A program made the translations under genes and the position numbers. Below the pieces are notes generated by a model that made no database searches, was not told where the DNA came from, and saw only the letters and a list, made by a program, of their open reading frames with translations. Positions 1-7,888 of a DNA stretch of 64,000 bases are shown here, piece after piece (within the stretch, counting starts at the first letter, position 1; each line of letters begins with the position of its first letter). This DNA comes from Dryocola clanedunensis_A (GTDB lineage: Bacteria > Pseudomonadota > Gammaproteobacteria > Enterobacterales > Enterobacteriaceae): the NCBI GenBank assembly GCA_038405435.1, contig JBBYHZ010000009.1; one strand, given 5' to 3'.

Positions 1-1
1 T

Positions 2-574
2 TTACTGGTGGGCTGGGGGCTGGTGCAGCGCCGCCACGGCAGTGGCACGTTTGTGGCGAAGAAAGACGTGCATCATGAAACCACCAACCTGACCGGATTT
101 ATCGAGGTGATGCGCAACCAGGGAAAAGAGGTTGTCAGCGAGGTGCTGGAATTCAATATCATGCCCGCACCGCCCGCCATCGCCAGCCAGCTGCGCATTA
201 AAATTGATGAACGGATCTACTACTCGCGCCGGGTGCGCTCGGTGGACGGCAAGCCGCTGATGGTGGAGGACAGCTATATGCCGGTGAAGCTGTTTCGCAA
301 TCTTTCGGTGGCGCATCTGGAAGGGTCAAAGTTCAGCTACATCGAAGATGAGTGCCATATCGTGGTCTGCGGCAACTACGAAAGCCTGACGCCCGTGCTG
401 GCGGACAGAAAAATGGCGAAGCTGATGAACATTGCCGAGCTGACGCCCATCCTGCGTATAACCTCCCTTTCCTACAGCGACAGCGGCGATTTTGTGAATT
501 ATTCGGTGATGTTCAGAAACGCCAGCGAATACCAGGTGGATTACCATTTACGGCGGGAGCATGTGAAGATGTAG
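2..574 (+). CDS. yidP: GntR-family regulator with UTRA domain, YidP-like (5' end cut by window)
   Basis: Only the last ~190 residues are present. The reading frame is open from base 2 and enters at the end of the winged-helix domain (VGWGLVQRRHGSGTF), so about 60 residues including the recognition helix lie outside the window. The rest is a UTRA effector-binding domain with the hallmarks ASQLRI, YYSRRVR, VEDSYMP and NASEYQVDYHLR. The GntR/HutC family represses transcription in response to sugars or other small ligands; the ligand of YidP is not known. The protein stops at LRREHVKM, somewhat earlier than I recall for E. coli YidP. It converges on the next gene with only 13 bases between the two stops. 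Confidence 0.85.
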   Translation, partial: LLVGWGLVQRRHGSGTFVAKKDVHHETTNLTGFIEVMRNQGKEVVSEVLEFNIMPAPPAIASQLRIKIDERIYYSRRVRSVDGKPLMVEDSYMPVKLFRNLSVAHLEGSKFSYIEDECHIVVCGNYESLTPVLADRKMAKLMNIAELTPILRITSLSYSDSGDFVNYSVMFRNASEYQVDYHLRREHVKM

Positions 575-587
575 CGGCTACAACGAA

Positions 588-995
588 TCATTCATCCGTT
601 AATGTGATCCCTAAGCGCCGGGCCATTGTCTTTATTTCATGACAGATTTCAGCGCTGGCAAAAAGCCCGGCCGTTGCCGTTAGCACGCTGAGATCCTTTG
701 TTGTTATCCGACTACCAAACAAGATGTATGCGTCGCTGTCATCATGCTGGCGGGATTTCCAGACGTAACCATCAACGTCTTTATTCTGATCGTACATCGC
801 TTTGGCCCACTGCCGGGTCTGCGCATAAATAAGCCTGTCGCCAAGAATAAACGTTTCTTTGCTCAGGCCCATTCGGTAAAGGTCTGCCGTTTTTAACGTG
901 ACCAGCGTTAATTCCCGCTCTGTTTTCAGCCGTGTCAGACCCCATTCGCGCCAGGGCGTAATGTTTAAAAATCCGCGGCGTTCATGCTGCGCCAT
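588..995 (-). CDS. RES-domain toxin-like protein, apparently N-terminally truncated
   Basis: A 135-residue protein if started at the ATG at 995 (an in-frame start at 1016 is possible). It overlaps the end of the upstream gene by 14 bases, as in a translationally coupled toxin-antitoxin pair. The C-terminal half resembles RES-family NAD+-degrading toxins: a REL-TLVTL strand, TRQWAKAMY, and the Ser-containing strand VDGYVWKSRQ followed by DAYILFG. RES toxins also need an Arg and a Glu in the N-terminal half (the YRV and ALxE regions), and no such segment is present. The protein begins directly at the middle of the fold. I infer an in-frame deletion and probably no catalysis. Family assignment is by motif only. 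Confidence 0.6.
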   Translation of the reverse strand: MAQHERRGFLNITPWREWGLTRLKTERELTLVTLKTADLYRMGLSKETFILGDRLIYAQTRQWAKAMYDQNKDVDGYVWKSRQHDDSDAYILFGSRITTKDLSVLTATAGLFASAEICHEIKTMARRLGITLTDE

Positions 996-1785
996 GGGCC
1001 AGCCTCCTGACCTCATATTCTGCAGCCTGAATGACGTTAGCCGGATGTGTCAGCAACATAGTCTGCGGCGCGCTTCCTGCCAGCAGGGCATTAGGCGTTG
1101 CAAACCATTCTGCCAGCCCCCAGGGTGTCTTATGGCTGGCAAAAATATCCAGAATGACTTTCATCACGCGCAGTGGCCGGTAGCTTTCATCGAATCCGTA
1201 GCGAGGGTAGACGTGCCCCGTACCGCGCTTGATGACCGAGAAAATTTTCCCGGCTGACTTCCACTTTGTTGGCTGCGCAGAGACATTTTTTGCCGAATAT
1301 CCCCCCAGCGTCGCTATCTGCGCTGACGTTAACCACCCCTCATCCGTTAGCTTATCCCTTGCGTCAGCACGCGCTTCTTCATCAACGAGGTATGCCTCAA
1401 CGTTGTTTGTTTTGGCAAAGCTGCCCGGGCGGGTTACCTCATAATGGGCAACGGGTTCCTCGCATCCCTGTGCCTGAGGCAGTTGAGTGTCGTTCTGGAA
1501 ATAGGCTTCACGGTAGAGTTTTAAAAAGGCTTCAAAACCGTCTTCCGATGCGATTGAATTCTGCTGCTTTTTTAGCTCTTCTGTGGCCTGAAGCAAATTC
1601 AGCAGCTGTGTGTGGAAGTCTTCCAGATCGGTAGCTGCACCCCGCATTTCAAGCTGCATAGTGATGCCTTTCTCTTTCCTGCGTGGGCTTCCGGCCACGC
1701 CTTTTTCCAGCGTGAGTTTTACGCTTTCGCCGTCAAAGAAATGGCTATCTTTAACTTTTTCTATTCTACCGGTATGTTTATCCAT
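982..1785 (-). CDS. Xre/MbcA/ParS-type antitoxin-like protein partnered with the RES gene
   Basis: A 267-residue protein from 1785 (GGAG five bases before the ATG). A second good start is at 1659, with AAAGG upstream. The N-terminal ~130 residues are unfamiliar and partly coiled-coil-like (LLNLLQATEELKKQQNS). Residues ~145-195 look like a DNA-binding region (WLTSAQIATLGGYSAKNV, then a wing-like GKIFSVIKRGTGHVYPRYGF). The C-terminal ~70 residues match the toxin-binding domain of the MbcA/ParS/Xre group (RPLRVMKVILDIF, SPWGLAEWF-like TPWGLAEWF, TPNALLAG). It precedes and overlaps the RES gene. Its likely role is to neutralise the RES protein and repress its own promoter. The pair lies between yidP and yidE, where E. 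coli has no gene, so it is probably acquired. Confidence 0.65.
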   Translation of the reverse strand: MDKHTGRIEKVKDSHFFDGESVKLTLEKGVAGSPRRKEKGITMQLEMRGAATDLEDFHTQLLNLLQATEELKKQQNSIASEDGFEAFLKLYREAYFQNDTQLPQAQGCEEPVAHYEVTRPGSFAKTNNVEAYLVDEEARADARDKLTDEGWLTSAQIATLGGYSAKNVSAQPTKWKSAGKIFSVIKRGTGHVYPRYGFDESYRPLRVMKVILDIFASHKTPWGLAEWFATPNALLAGSAPQTMLLTHPANVIQAAEYEVRRLAHGAA

Positions 1786-1798
1786 GCTGGCTCCACAC

Positions 1799-1829
1799 TA
1801 ACCAATATAACTAAAATAACTCCATTAAC
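1799..1829 (-). repeat. Four TAAC/GTTA motifs at exact 9-base spacing upstream of the antitoxin gene
   Basis: On the plus strand TAAC occurs at 1799, 1808, 1817 and 1826; on the minus strand this reads as GTTA every 9 bases. It ends 14 bases upstream of the antitoxin ATG at 1785, in the expected promoter/operator position. It could be a repeated operator for the antitoxin's DNA-binding domain. The unit is short, the 9-base period is not a helical turn, and the match outside GTTA is loose, so function is an inference. Confidence 0.4.
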
Positions 1830-1873
1830 CTTATAGCATGGTGTACAAATATTATCCAGCGTCAACTGGTGAC

Positions 1874-3529
1874 TCACATCCAGAAAATCACCGCCAGCAG
1901 CTGGGGCGTGATGATGCGCAGGAACATCACCAGCGGGTAGACGGTAGCGTAGGAGAGGGCCGCAGCGCCGCTTGTAGCGTGCAGGCCGTTGGCGAAGGCC
2001 AGCGCCGGGGGATCGGTCATGGAGCCCGCCAGCATGCCGCACAGCGTCAGGTAGTTCATCTTCGCCAACAGGCGCGCCAGCAGCCCGGTGGTGATAAGCG
2101 GAATCGCGGTGATCAGGATGCCGTAGCCAATCCAGCTCACGCCGTCGCCCTGCACCAGGGTATCGATAAAATCGCCGCCGGACTTCAGGCCGACGACCGC
2201 CAGGAACAGCACGATGCCCAGCTCGCGCAGCGCGAGGTTGGCGCTCGGCGGCATAAACCAGTACAGCTTGCCGATGCTGCCGATGCGCCCGAGGATAATT
2301 GCCATTATCAGCGGGCCGCCTGCCAGACCCAGCCGCAGCGCCACCGGAAAGCCCGGCACATACAGCGGAATCGACCCGAGCAGCACCCCAAGCCCAATGC
2401 CGATGAACACCGGCAGCATCTGCACCTGCTGAAGCTTCTGCTGGGCGTTGCCCACTTCATTGGCCACGGCCTCGATGGAGCCGGGACGGCCCACCAGATT
2501 GAGGATGTCACCAAACTGCAGGCTGGCGTTGCTGCTGGCAACCAGCTCGACGCCCGCACGGTTAAGGCGTGAGATCGCCACGTCATACTTTTGCTTAAAG
2601 TGCAGGTCGCGAATTTTTTTGCCCAGCACCTTCTCGTTGGTCACCACTACCCGCTCAACGCGCAGGTCCGTGCCGCGCGTGGAAAGTGAGGTATCAACCT
2701 CCTGCCCGATGACCAGCAGCGCCTTGTGCAGGTCTTTCTCCGCGCCGACCAGGTGGAGTAAATCTCCGGCCTCAATCACCGTGCCGGGGGACGGCACCAT
2801 CAGCAGCTCGCCGCGCTTCAGGCGCGAGCAAATTATTTCGTCGCTGTTCAGAATGGGCACGTCCTGAATCGGCAGGCCGTTGAGGTTCGGGTTGGCAACG
2901 CAGATGTTCATGGTGTGCAGCTGGCTGTGGCTGTGCCCGTTGCTGGCGTCAAACTGCTGCGCTTCACGGTCGACGTTAACGCGAAACGCCAGGCGAATGA
3001 GCCACATGCTGAGCAATATCCCGCAGATACCAAACGGATAGGCCATCGCGTAGCTCATCCCCATCTGGTCAACGAGGGTCGCAGGCGTGCCGAGATCGGT
3101 GAGAATTTGCTGTCCGGCCCCCAGCGCCGGAGTGTTGGTGACCGCGCCGGAGAATATTCCCAGCACCACGGGCAACGGCACGTCAAAGAGCTTGTAGATA
3201 AGCGCCGTTACCAGCGCGCCGATAACAACAATGAGGATCGCAAAGAGGTTTAACCGCAGGCCGGAGACGCGAAGAGAGGAGAAAAACCCCGGCCCGACCT
3301 GAATGCCGATGGTGTAAACAAAGAGGATGAGGCCGAACTCCTGGATGAAGTGCAGCATGTCGCCGTTGAGGTTAATCCCCGCCTGATTCACGAAGTGGCC
3401 GACGATGATGCCGCCGAACAGCACGCCCCCGATGCCAAACCCGACGTCGCGAATTTTGATGCCGCCAATCCACAGGCCAACGACGGCAACCAGCGCCAGC
3501 ATGCTGACGGTTAACGCTATTCCACTCAT
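1874..3529 (-). CDS. yidE: AspT/YidE/YbjL-family inner-membrane antiporter-like transporter
   Basis: A 551-residue polytopic membrane protein, close to the usual length. It has a hydrophobic N-terminal block (about five helices, residues 1-180, with FGGIIVGHF and FVYTIGIQVGPGFF). Two soluble RCK_C/TrkA-C-like domains follow in the middle (about 195-370, including VPSPGTVIEAGDLLHLVG and LQFGDILNLVGRP). A second block of about five helices follows (GSIGKLYWFMPPSANLALRELG, GSMTDPPALAF). This layout defines the AspT family, whose founding member exchanges aspartate for alanine. The substrate of YidE is unknown. The ATG at 3529 begins MSGIALTV, as in E. coli. Confidence 0.93.
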   Translation of the reverse strand: MSGIALTVSMLALVAVVGLWIGGIKIRDVGFGIGGVLFGGIIVGHFVNQAGINLNGDMLHFIQEFGLILFVYTIGIQVGPGFFSSLRVSGLRLNLFAILIVVIGALVTALIYKLFDVPLPVVLGIFSGAVTNTPALGAGQQILTDLGTPATLVDQMGMSYAMAYPFGICGILLSMWLIRLAFRVNVDREAQQFDASNGHSHSQLHTMNICVANPNLNGLPIQDVPILNSDEIICSRLKRGELLMVPSPGTVIEAGDLLHLVGAEKDLHKALLVIGQEVDTSLSTRGTDLRVERVVVTNEKVLGKKIRDLHFKQKYDVAISRLNRAGVELVASSNASLQFGDILNLVGRPGSIEAVANEVGNAQQKLQQVQMLPVFIGIGLGVLLGSIPLYVPGFPVALRLGLAGGPLIMAIILGRIGSIGKLYWFMPPSANLALRELGIVLFLAVVGLKSGGDFIDTLVQGDGVSWIGYGILITAIPLITTGLLARLLAKMNYLTLCGMLAGSMTDPPALAFANGLHATSGAAALSYATVYPLVMFLRIITPQLLAVIFWM

Positions 3530-3623
3530 CTACGGCTCCTTGCGAATAACATTACTGTTCACAAGGATTCTCGCAGAGCGGCTGCCGCCTTAATGGGGCG
3601 TGGAGCACAAAAGGCTCCAAATT

Positions 3624-4844
3624 TTAAGGATTTGGCTCCGCCAGGTTAAAGCGGTTACGGCCCTGCTCTTTAGAAAGATAGAGCGCTTTATCGGCGCGGT
3701 TCAGCAGGCTTTCTACCGACTCGTTTTTCTCCCACTGGGCGATGCCCTGGCTTATGGTGACGTGGTCGGCAATATCCGAAGCCGCGTGGGGAATAGCCAG
3801 CCGGTTGATTTCATTCTGGATGCGGGCGGCAACATCCTGCGCCACGGCGAGGCTGACGTCCGACAGCACCACCACAAACTCCTCGCCGCCGTAGCGAGCC
3901 ACCAGGTCCCCGCTGGCGTTGCGCACCGCCCGGGTCAGCGCCGTGGCAACGTTAATCAGGCACTCATCGCCGACCAGGTGCCCGTAGTGGTCGTTATATT
4001 TCTTAAAGTAATCAACGTCGATCAGGATAACCGTCGGCGGCGTGTTCGCCAGCGGCGCAAGGGCGATAAGCTTGTTGATGCGCTCATCAAACTGGCGGCG
4101 GTTAGGGATATGCGTCAGCGAGTCGCTGTGGGCGATTTCATCCAGCGCGGCGGCATAGGTCTGATTGGTGTACTCCTGGCGGATCGCCTGAATAAACCAG
4201 TGCTTGAGCATGCGGCGGCCCGTTTCTACCAGGAAGAGGGTCATCAGCACGCCCATCAGGATCAGCATCTGGAAAGGCTCAAAGAAGAGGTTTTTTACAA
4301 CCAGCGGCAGCAGGGTGAGCGGAATGACAAAGCTGTAAAGGCACAGCGTAGAGACATACAGGCCCGCCAGAGAAGAGAAAGTCAGCATTAAGAACAGCGA
4401 CATGCCGAAGAGTATCTGCCCGTTTCCTTCAATCATCGTCAGCATCAGTGCCCAGTAGCAGCCAAGCAGGAAAAAGCCGACCGCAAGGACCTTGATGTGC
4501 AGCGTCGCGAGTATTCGATGCGGCCAGTCGAAACGGGAGACGAGCGCACAGACCACTAAAAAAGCGAGGAAGAAGCCAACGGTGTAGTCGATGCTGGTAT
4601 TGAACAGATTTGTCGGGGTTTCAAAATGCTCAAGCTTAAGCATCTGCCGCTGGGCAAGAATAAAGACCGAACAGCTGACGCCAACAAGCCAAAGCCAGCG
4701 GATTGAGGAGCTGAGGGCGCGGCGGGTAGAGTCAGAGAGAAGCTGTTTGTATTCGGCGGTTTCTTTGAACCAGACGCTGGCGAGATTAAGCACATAGTCA
4801 TCAATAACGGTCGTTAAAAAGCTTCGCAATTTCCCGAAATACAT
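3624..4844 (-). CDS. Membrane-anchored GGDEF diguanylate cyclase
   Basis: I chose the ATG at 4844 (MYFGKLRSF, GGGTGGG nine bases upstream), giving 406 residues; an in-frame start at 4931 exists but is poorly placed. The N-terminal ~220 residues carry about six hydrophobic segments with no recognised sensor. A short linker leads to a C-terminal GGDEF domain (DSLTHIPNRRQFDERI, VILIDVDYFKKYND, HYGHLVGDECL, RYGGEEF). The intact GGEEF predicts c-di-GMP synthesis from two GTP. The allosteric I-site RxxD, normally just before the active loop, reads ASGD here, so product inhibition is probably lost. The gene is absent from this interval in E. coli K-12. Its signal and target are unknown. Confidence 0.88.
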   Translation of the reverse strand: MYFGKLRSFLTTVIDDYVLNLASVWFKETAEYKQLLSDSTRRALSSSIRWLWLVGVSCSVFILAQRQMLKLEHFETPTNLFNTSIDYTVGFFLAFLVVCALVSRFDWPHRILATLHIKVLAVGFFLLGCYWALMLTMIEGNGQILFGMSLFLMLTFSSLAGLYVSTLCLYSFVIPLTLLPLVVKNLFFEPFQMLILMGVLMTLFLVETGRRMLKHWFIQAIRQEYTNQTYAAALDEIAHSDSLTHIPNRRQFDERINKLIALAPLANTPPTVILIDVDYFKKYNDHYGHLVGDECLINVATALTRAVRNASGDLVARYGGEEFVVVLSDVSLAVAQDVAARIQNEINRLAIPHAASDIADHVTISQGIAQWEKNESVESLLNRADKALYLSKEQGRNRFNLAEPNP

Positions 4845-4939
4845 ATATTTCAACCCACCCGTCTGTTTTCTCAACCGCGCAACAAAATGTGTACGTATGT
4901 GCAAATATAATGCATCACGGGGGGTGAACAAAAGGACAG

Positions 4940-4971
4940 GTCGAAAATGAAACGGGGCCGAAGCCCCGTTT
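4940..4971 (-). terminator. Rho-independent terminator after ibpB
   Basis: The stem AACGGGGC/GCCCCGTT (4951-4970) has a four-base loop. On the minus strand it is followed by a T-rich tract (TTTCATTTTC), just past the ibpB stop, so it closes the ibpAB transcript before the diguanylate cyclase gene. Confidence 0.75.
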
Positions 4972-4982
4972 GTGATTTATTT

Positions 4983-5411
4983 TTAACTGTTCAGCGCCGG
5001 ACGCTCGCTGATGGCGATGCGCTGCGGAGCGATTTCTGCCGGGATTTCCCGCACTAAATCAATGTGCAGCAGCCCGTTCGTGAAGGTCGCGCCGGAAACC
5101 TTCATGTGTTCAGCAAGCGTAAAGCTCAGGCTGAACGGCTGCATCACTAACCCCTGATGCAGCCACGTCGGCTCTTTTTCGGCCTTTTCTGGCTCGCCCT
5201 TCACGGTTAGGCGGGTGCCTTCCAGCTCAATATTTAAATCTTCCTGGCGGAAGCCTGCCAGCGCAAGGGTAATGCGGTAATGGTTATCGTCGCCTTTTTC
5301 GATGTTGTAAGGCGGGAACCCCTGGGTTTCCGGTGAGGTTTGCAGGGCGTTGGCCATTTTGTCAAAGCCGATCCATTGACGCAGCAGTGGGGATAAATCG
5401 TAGTTACGCAT
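4983..5411 (-). CDS. ibpB: Small heat-shock protein IbpB
   Basis: A 142-residue Hsp20/alpha-crystallin chaperone starting MRNYDLSPLLRQWIGF at 5411, with AGGAG upstream; an upstream in-frame extension to 5465 lacks this signal. The alpha-crystallin domain spans about residues 35-125 (PPYNIEKGDDNHYRITLALAGF, LTVKGE). A C-terminal IxI-like motif (PQRIAI) mediates oligomer contacts. IbpB works with IbpA at protein aggregates and passes clients to DnaK/ClpB. The gene lies 107 bases downstream of ibpA on one heat-shock transcript. Confidence 0.97.
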   Translation of the reverse strand: MRNYDLSPLLRQWIGFDKMANALQTSPETQGFPPYNIEKGDDNHYRITLALAGFRQEDLNIELEGTRLTVKGEPEKAEKEPTWLHQGLVMQPFSLSFTLAEHMKVSGATFTNGLLHIDLVREIPAEIAPQRIAISERPALNS

Positions 5412-5518
5412 AAGTTTTCTCCTTCTGAGAAGCGAGTGAGTACCTGGCAATATGCGAATTGCCATTAGCTCCCTGACGGCGAGCCGGGTTTAGCGGGCCG
5501 CGAAGCGACCCGGCAGAA

Positions 5519-5932
5519 TTAATTGATTTCGATGCGGCGAGGCTTCATTGATTCCGGGATCACGCGCTCGAGATCGATATACAGCAGGCCATTCACGAGA
5601 TTTGCACCGCGAATGTGGATATTTTCCGCCAGCTGGAATTTACGCTCGAAGTTGCGCTCGGCGATGCCCTGGTACAGATAGGTGCGCTCCGGCTGCGCGT
5701 CGGCATGGGCCCCCTTCACCACCAGTAGATTATCCTGGGCGGTGATCTCCAGTTCGCTTTCGGCAAAACCAGCGACGGCAATGGCGATGCGGTAGTTGTT
5801 TTCGTCTACCAGCTCAACGTTATACGGAGGGTAGCCGCCGTTGCTTTGGCTCTGGTTGTTTTCCAGCAGGTTGAACAGGCGGTCGAAACCAATGGCGGAA
5901 CGGTACAGCGGGGACAGGTCGAAATTACGCAT
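5519..5932 (-). CDS. ibpA: Small heat-shock protein IbpA
   Basis: A 137-residue Hsp20 protein, the standard length (MRNFDLSPLYRSAIGFDRLF). The alpha-crystallin domain runs from about residue 35 (PPYNVELVDENNYRIAIAVAGF) to RVIPE, followed by the tail PRRIEIN, whose IEI is the inter-dimer anchor. IbpA binds unfolding proteins first and makes small aggregates accessible to disaggregases. Expression should rise sharply on heating, through a sigma-32 promoter at 6042-6067 and a temperature-sensitive leader that sequesters the AGGAG ribosome site. Confidence 0.98.
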   Translation of the reverse strand: MRNFDLSPLYRSAIGFDRLFNLLENNQSQSNGGYPPYNVELVDENNYRIAIAVAGFAESELEITAQDNLLVVKGAHADAQPERTYLYQGIAERNFERKFQLAENIHIRGANLVNGLLYIDLERVIPESMKPRRIEIN

Positions 5933-6033
5933 AGTTAAAAGCTCCTGAAATCAGCGAGGTTCAATAGTTGCCTTCCGTCATGGACAGGCCAGAGGACCAG
6001 AGCACCCTTCCGGCGTACTCTCTTACGGCCACA
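5933..6033 (-). ncRNA. ROSE-like RNA thermometer in the ibpA leader
   Basis: The ibpA 5' UTR ends TTTCAGGAGC just before the start codon. A few bases upstream is CTCGCTGA, the U(U/C)GCU-type anti-Shine-Dalgarno of ROSE elements, which pairs imperfectly with the AGGAG site at low temperature and melts on heating. ROSE elements are established for enterobacterial ibpA. The full fold is inferred from these motifs, and the 5' end is taken from the promoter position. Confidence 0.75.
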
Positions 6034-6041
6034 TTCTTAAA

Positions 6042-6067
6042 ATGGATCCGTAATCGCGCTTTTCAAG
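6042..6067 (-). promoter_or_regulatory. Sigma-32 heat-shock promoter of ibpAB
   Basis: On the minus strand CTTGAAA (6061-6067) is followed about 13-15 bases later by a CCAT-containing -10 (ATCCATTTTA, near 6042-6047). This matches the CTTGAAA/CCCCAT architecture of RpoH promoters, about 110 bases upstream of the ibpA start. Confidence 0.8.
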
Positions 6068-6234
6068 GTGATTAAAGGAAATTTTTTGCGGCTTTGGTGG
6101 TCAGTACATAGACTGATTAGAGAAGTAAACCAGAATTATCTGCGACAGCCGCCACAGAGCGGTGATTTTGAGATATTTATTCTCCGCACGAGTGATATAA
6201 CCGCCGTGTGGCCTGACCAGAACCGGTCGATGAA

Positions 6235-6567
6235 ATGAAATTAATAGTGATGATGAAAAGCTCTCTTGCAAGAACAATAGTAGTCAGCGGTGTGGTTGCG
6301 TTGAGCGGCTGCTCGAGCGTCATGACCCACACCGGCGGCCAGGAGGGTTACTATCCCGGTACCAAAGCCAGCTACGAAATGCTGACGGACGATGGTACCA
6401 GCTGGGGATACAAGCCTTTCGTGGCGCTGGATATGCCCTTTACCGCCGTGATGGATACCCTGCTGCTGCCGTGGGATATGTTCCGTGACGACAAGTCGGT
6501 GAAAGCGAGGGTAGAGGCCAGCGAGCGCAAGAATCTGGCCACCAACTCCGTTATCCCGCCCGCCTAG
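6235..6567 (+). CDS. yidQ: YidQ/YceK-family outer-membrane-type lipoprotein
   Basis: A 110-residue protein with a short basic N-terminus, a hydrophobic stretch (ARTIVVSGVVA) and the lipobox LSGC at about residues 22-25, so it should be lipidated and cleaved before Cys25. The mature part carries the family signature (SVMTHTGG, GYYPGTKASY, ALDMPFTAVMDTLLLPWD). Its function is unknown. The ribosome site is weak; a second Met at 6250 is possible and would still leave a working signal peptide. It is convergent with yidR, with 3 bases between the stops. Confidence 0.88.
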   Translation: MKLIVMMKSSLARTIVVSGVVALSGCSSVMTHTGGQEGYYPGTKASYEMLTDDGTSWGYKPFVALDMPFTAVMDTLLLPWDMFRDDKSVKARVEASERKNLATNSVIPPA

Positions 6568-6570
6568 TCG

Positions 6571-7839
6571 TTATCGCCCCGTCCCGGTCGTAAATAGCTG
6601 GCGATACCCGTCCACGTCCTGCATCCAGGCGATAGATGCCCCATCAGGCGAGAAAACTATCGCATCGGCCGACGGGCATTCGCCGTCCGCAGCCGTAAGC
6701 GGCGTGATTTTTCCGCTTTGCGCATCGCAAAGTACAACGCAATTCTCCACCACAAATCCCAGCGCTTTGCCCGAAGGATGCCAGTTAAACGCCGACTGAA
6801 TATCTGACGCGCCGTGCGTGAGCTGCCGCGGCTCCCCGCCCTGCGGTGAAATCAGCCACATCTGCACCACGCCACCGTCATCCTTCATCAGAAAGGCCAG
6901 CTGGCTGCCGTCCGGGCTGCTGCGCACCCAGTGGCGCGGCTGCTGTGCAAGGCCCGGGAAGCGGCGCTGATGGGTAAAGGTCAGGCGGCGCTGCTTAACG
7001 CTGGCCGGAGGCGCCGGGAGGGTGGTTTCGGTGCCTTCCAGCGGCTCCGCGCCCGCCTGCCGCCACTCAGCTTCGCTCTCCGGCAAATCAACGATAAACA
7101 GCTCCGGCACTTTCTCGCCGTTATCCGCCCGCGTATCGCCGATAAACGCCAGCGCCCAGCGCTGCTGGCTGCCGTCCGCCCTGCGGTAACCCTGCTCTCC
7201 TACCCATCCTTCTTCATACGCGCGGTTTATCTCGTCAGTACCCGGACGCGGCGCGGAGGTCGTGCGGCTGACCAGCACGCAATAATGGCTGCCATCGTAT
7301 TCACGCGGATGCTGCTTAACGGGCGTAACAGGGCCAAACGGCAGCGCCACGCCGACGTTGCGCAGATCTTCAGCCGGATTAAATTCGTGCATCACATGGT
7401 CGTTATAGGTGAAGCTCAGGCGAGAGCCGTCGGGACTCCAGACGTGGACGTGGCTGCCGCCGCGCAGCGCGCCCGGCGTGAAAGGTGCGGTGATGTCCAT
7501 GGCGTCCAGATTGCCCGCACTGCCGCCTTCCACCACCACGCCACGGCGATGATGAAAATCATACTGCCAGCCTGCGTCAGGGTTTTCCGGGCCGTGAATA
7601 AAGACGTATCGCTCGGGGAGCTGCGGGTTTACCGTGACCACGCCAACGTGCGCACCGGCAGGAGCCTGGTAAATCACTTCGACTGCGCCAGTTTCTACAT
7701 TGACGCGCTCCACAGTCTGGCTGGTAAAAGAAGCGCCGGAGGGGCGGACATCAAAGGCCAGCCACAGGCCGTCCGGCGTCCAGACGTTGGTGTTGGTGAG
7801 CTGGTGATTGCGCGGAGAGAAGGTGAGTTGTTTAGTCAC
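6571..7839 (-). CDS. yidR: TolB-like beta-propeller protein YidR
   Basis: A 422-residue protein built from PD40/WD40-like blades. Recurrent units include NVWTPDGLWLAFDVR, HVWSPDGSRLSFTYND, WVRSSPDGSQLAFLMKDD, NWHPSGKALGFVV and VFSPDGASIAWMQD, spread from residue ~20 to the C-terminus. No export signal is evident, so it is probably cytoplasmic, unlike TolB. It belongs to the DUF3748/YidR family; its biochemical role is unknown. The gene starts 50 bases downstream of dgoT on the same strand and may be partly co-transcribed with the galactonate genes. Confidence 0.88.
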   Translation of the reverse strand: MTKQLTFSPRNHQLTNTNVWTPDGLWLAFDVRPSGASFTSQTVERVNVETGAVEVIYQAPAGAHVGVVTVNPQLPERYVFIHGPENPDAGWQYDFHHRRGVVVEGGSAGNLDAMDITAPFTPGALRGGSHVHVWSPDGSRLSFTYNDHVMHEFNPAEDLRNVGVALPFGPVTPVKQHPREYDGSHYCVLVSRTTSAPRPGTDEINRAYEEGWVGEQGYRRADGSQQRWALAFIGDTRADNGEKVPELFIVDLPESEAEWRQAGAEPLEGTETTLPAPPASVKQRRLTFTHQRRFPGLAQQPRHWVRSSPDGSQLAFLMKDDGGVVQMWLISPQGGEPRQLTHGASDIQSAFNWHPSGKALGFVVENCVVLCDAQSGKITPLTAADGECPSADAIVFSPDGASIAWMQDVDGYRQLFTTGTGR

Positions 7840-7845
7840 GATAAT

Positions 7846-7872
7846 ACCCTGAAGCGTTAGACGCCTCAGGGT
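7846..7872 (-). terminator. Hairpin between dgoT and yidR
   Basis: The inverted repeat ACCCTGAAGCGT (7846-7857) / ACGCCTCAGGGT (7861-7872) has a single mismatch. The T-tract after it on the minus strand is poor (ATTATCGTG). It is better read as a weak or leaky terminator, or as a 3'-end stabiliser for the dgo message, than as a full stop. Confidence 0.5.
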
Positions 7873-7888
7873 AAAACAAAGGAGTGTT

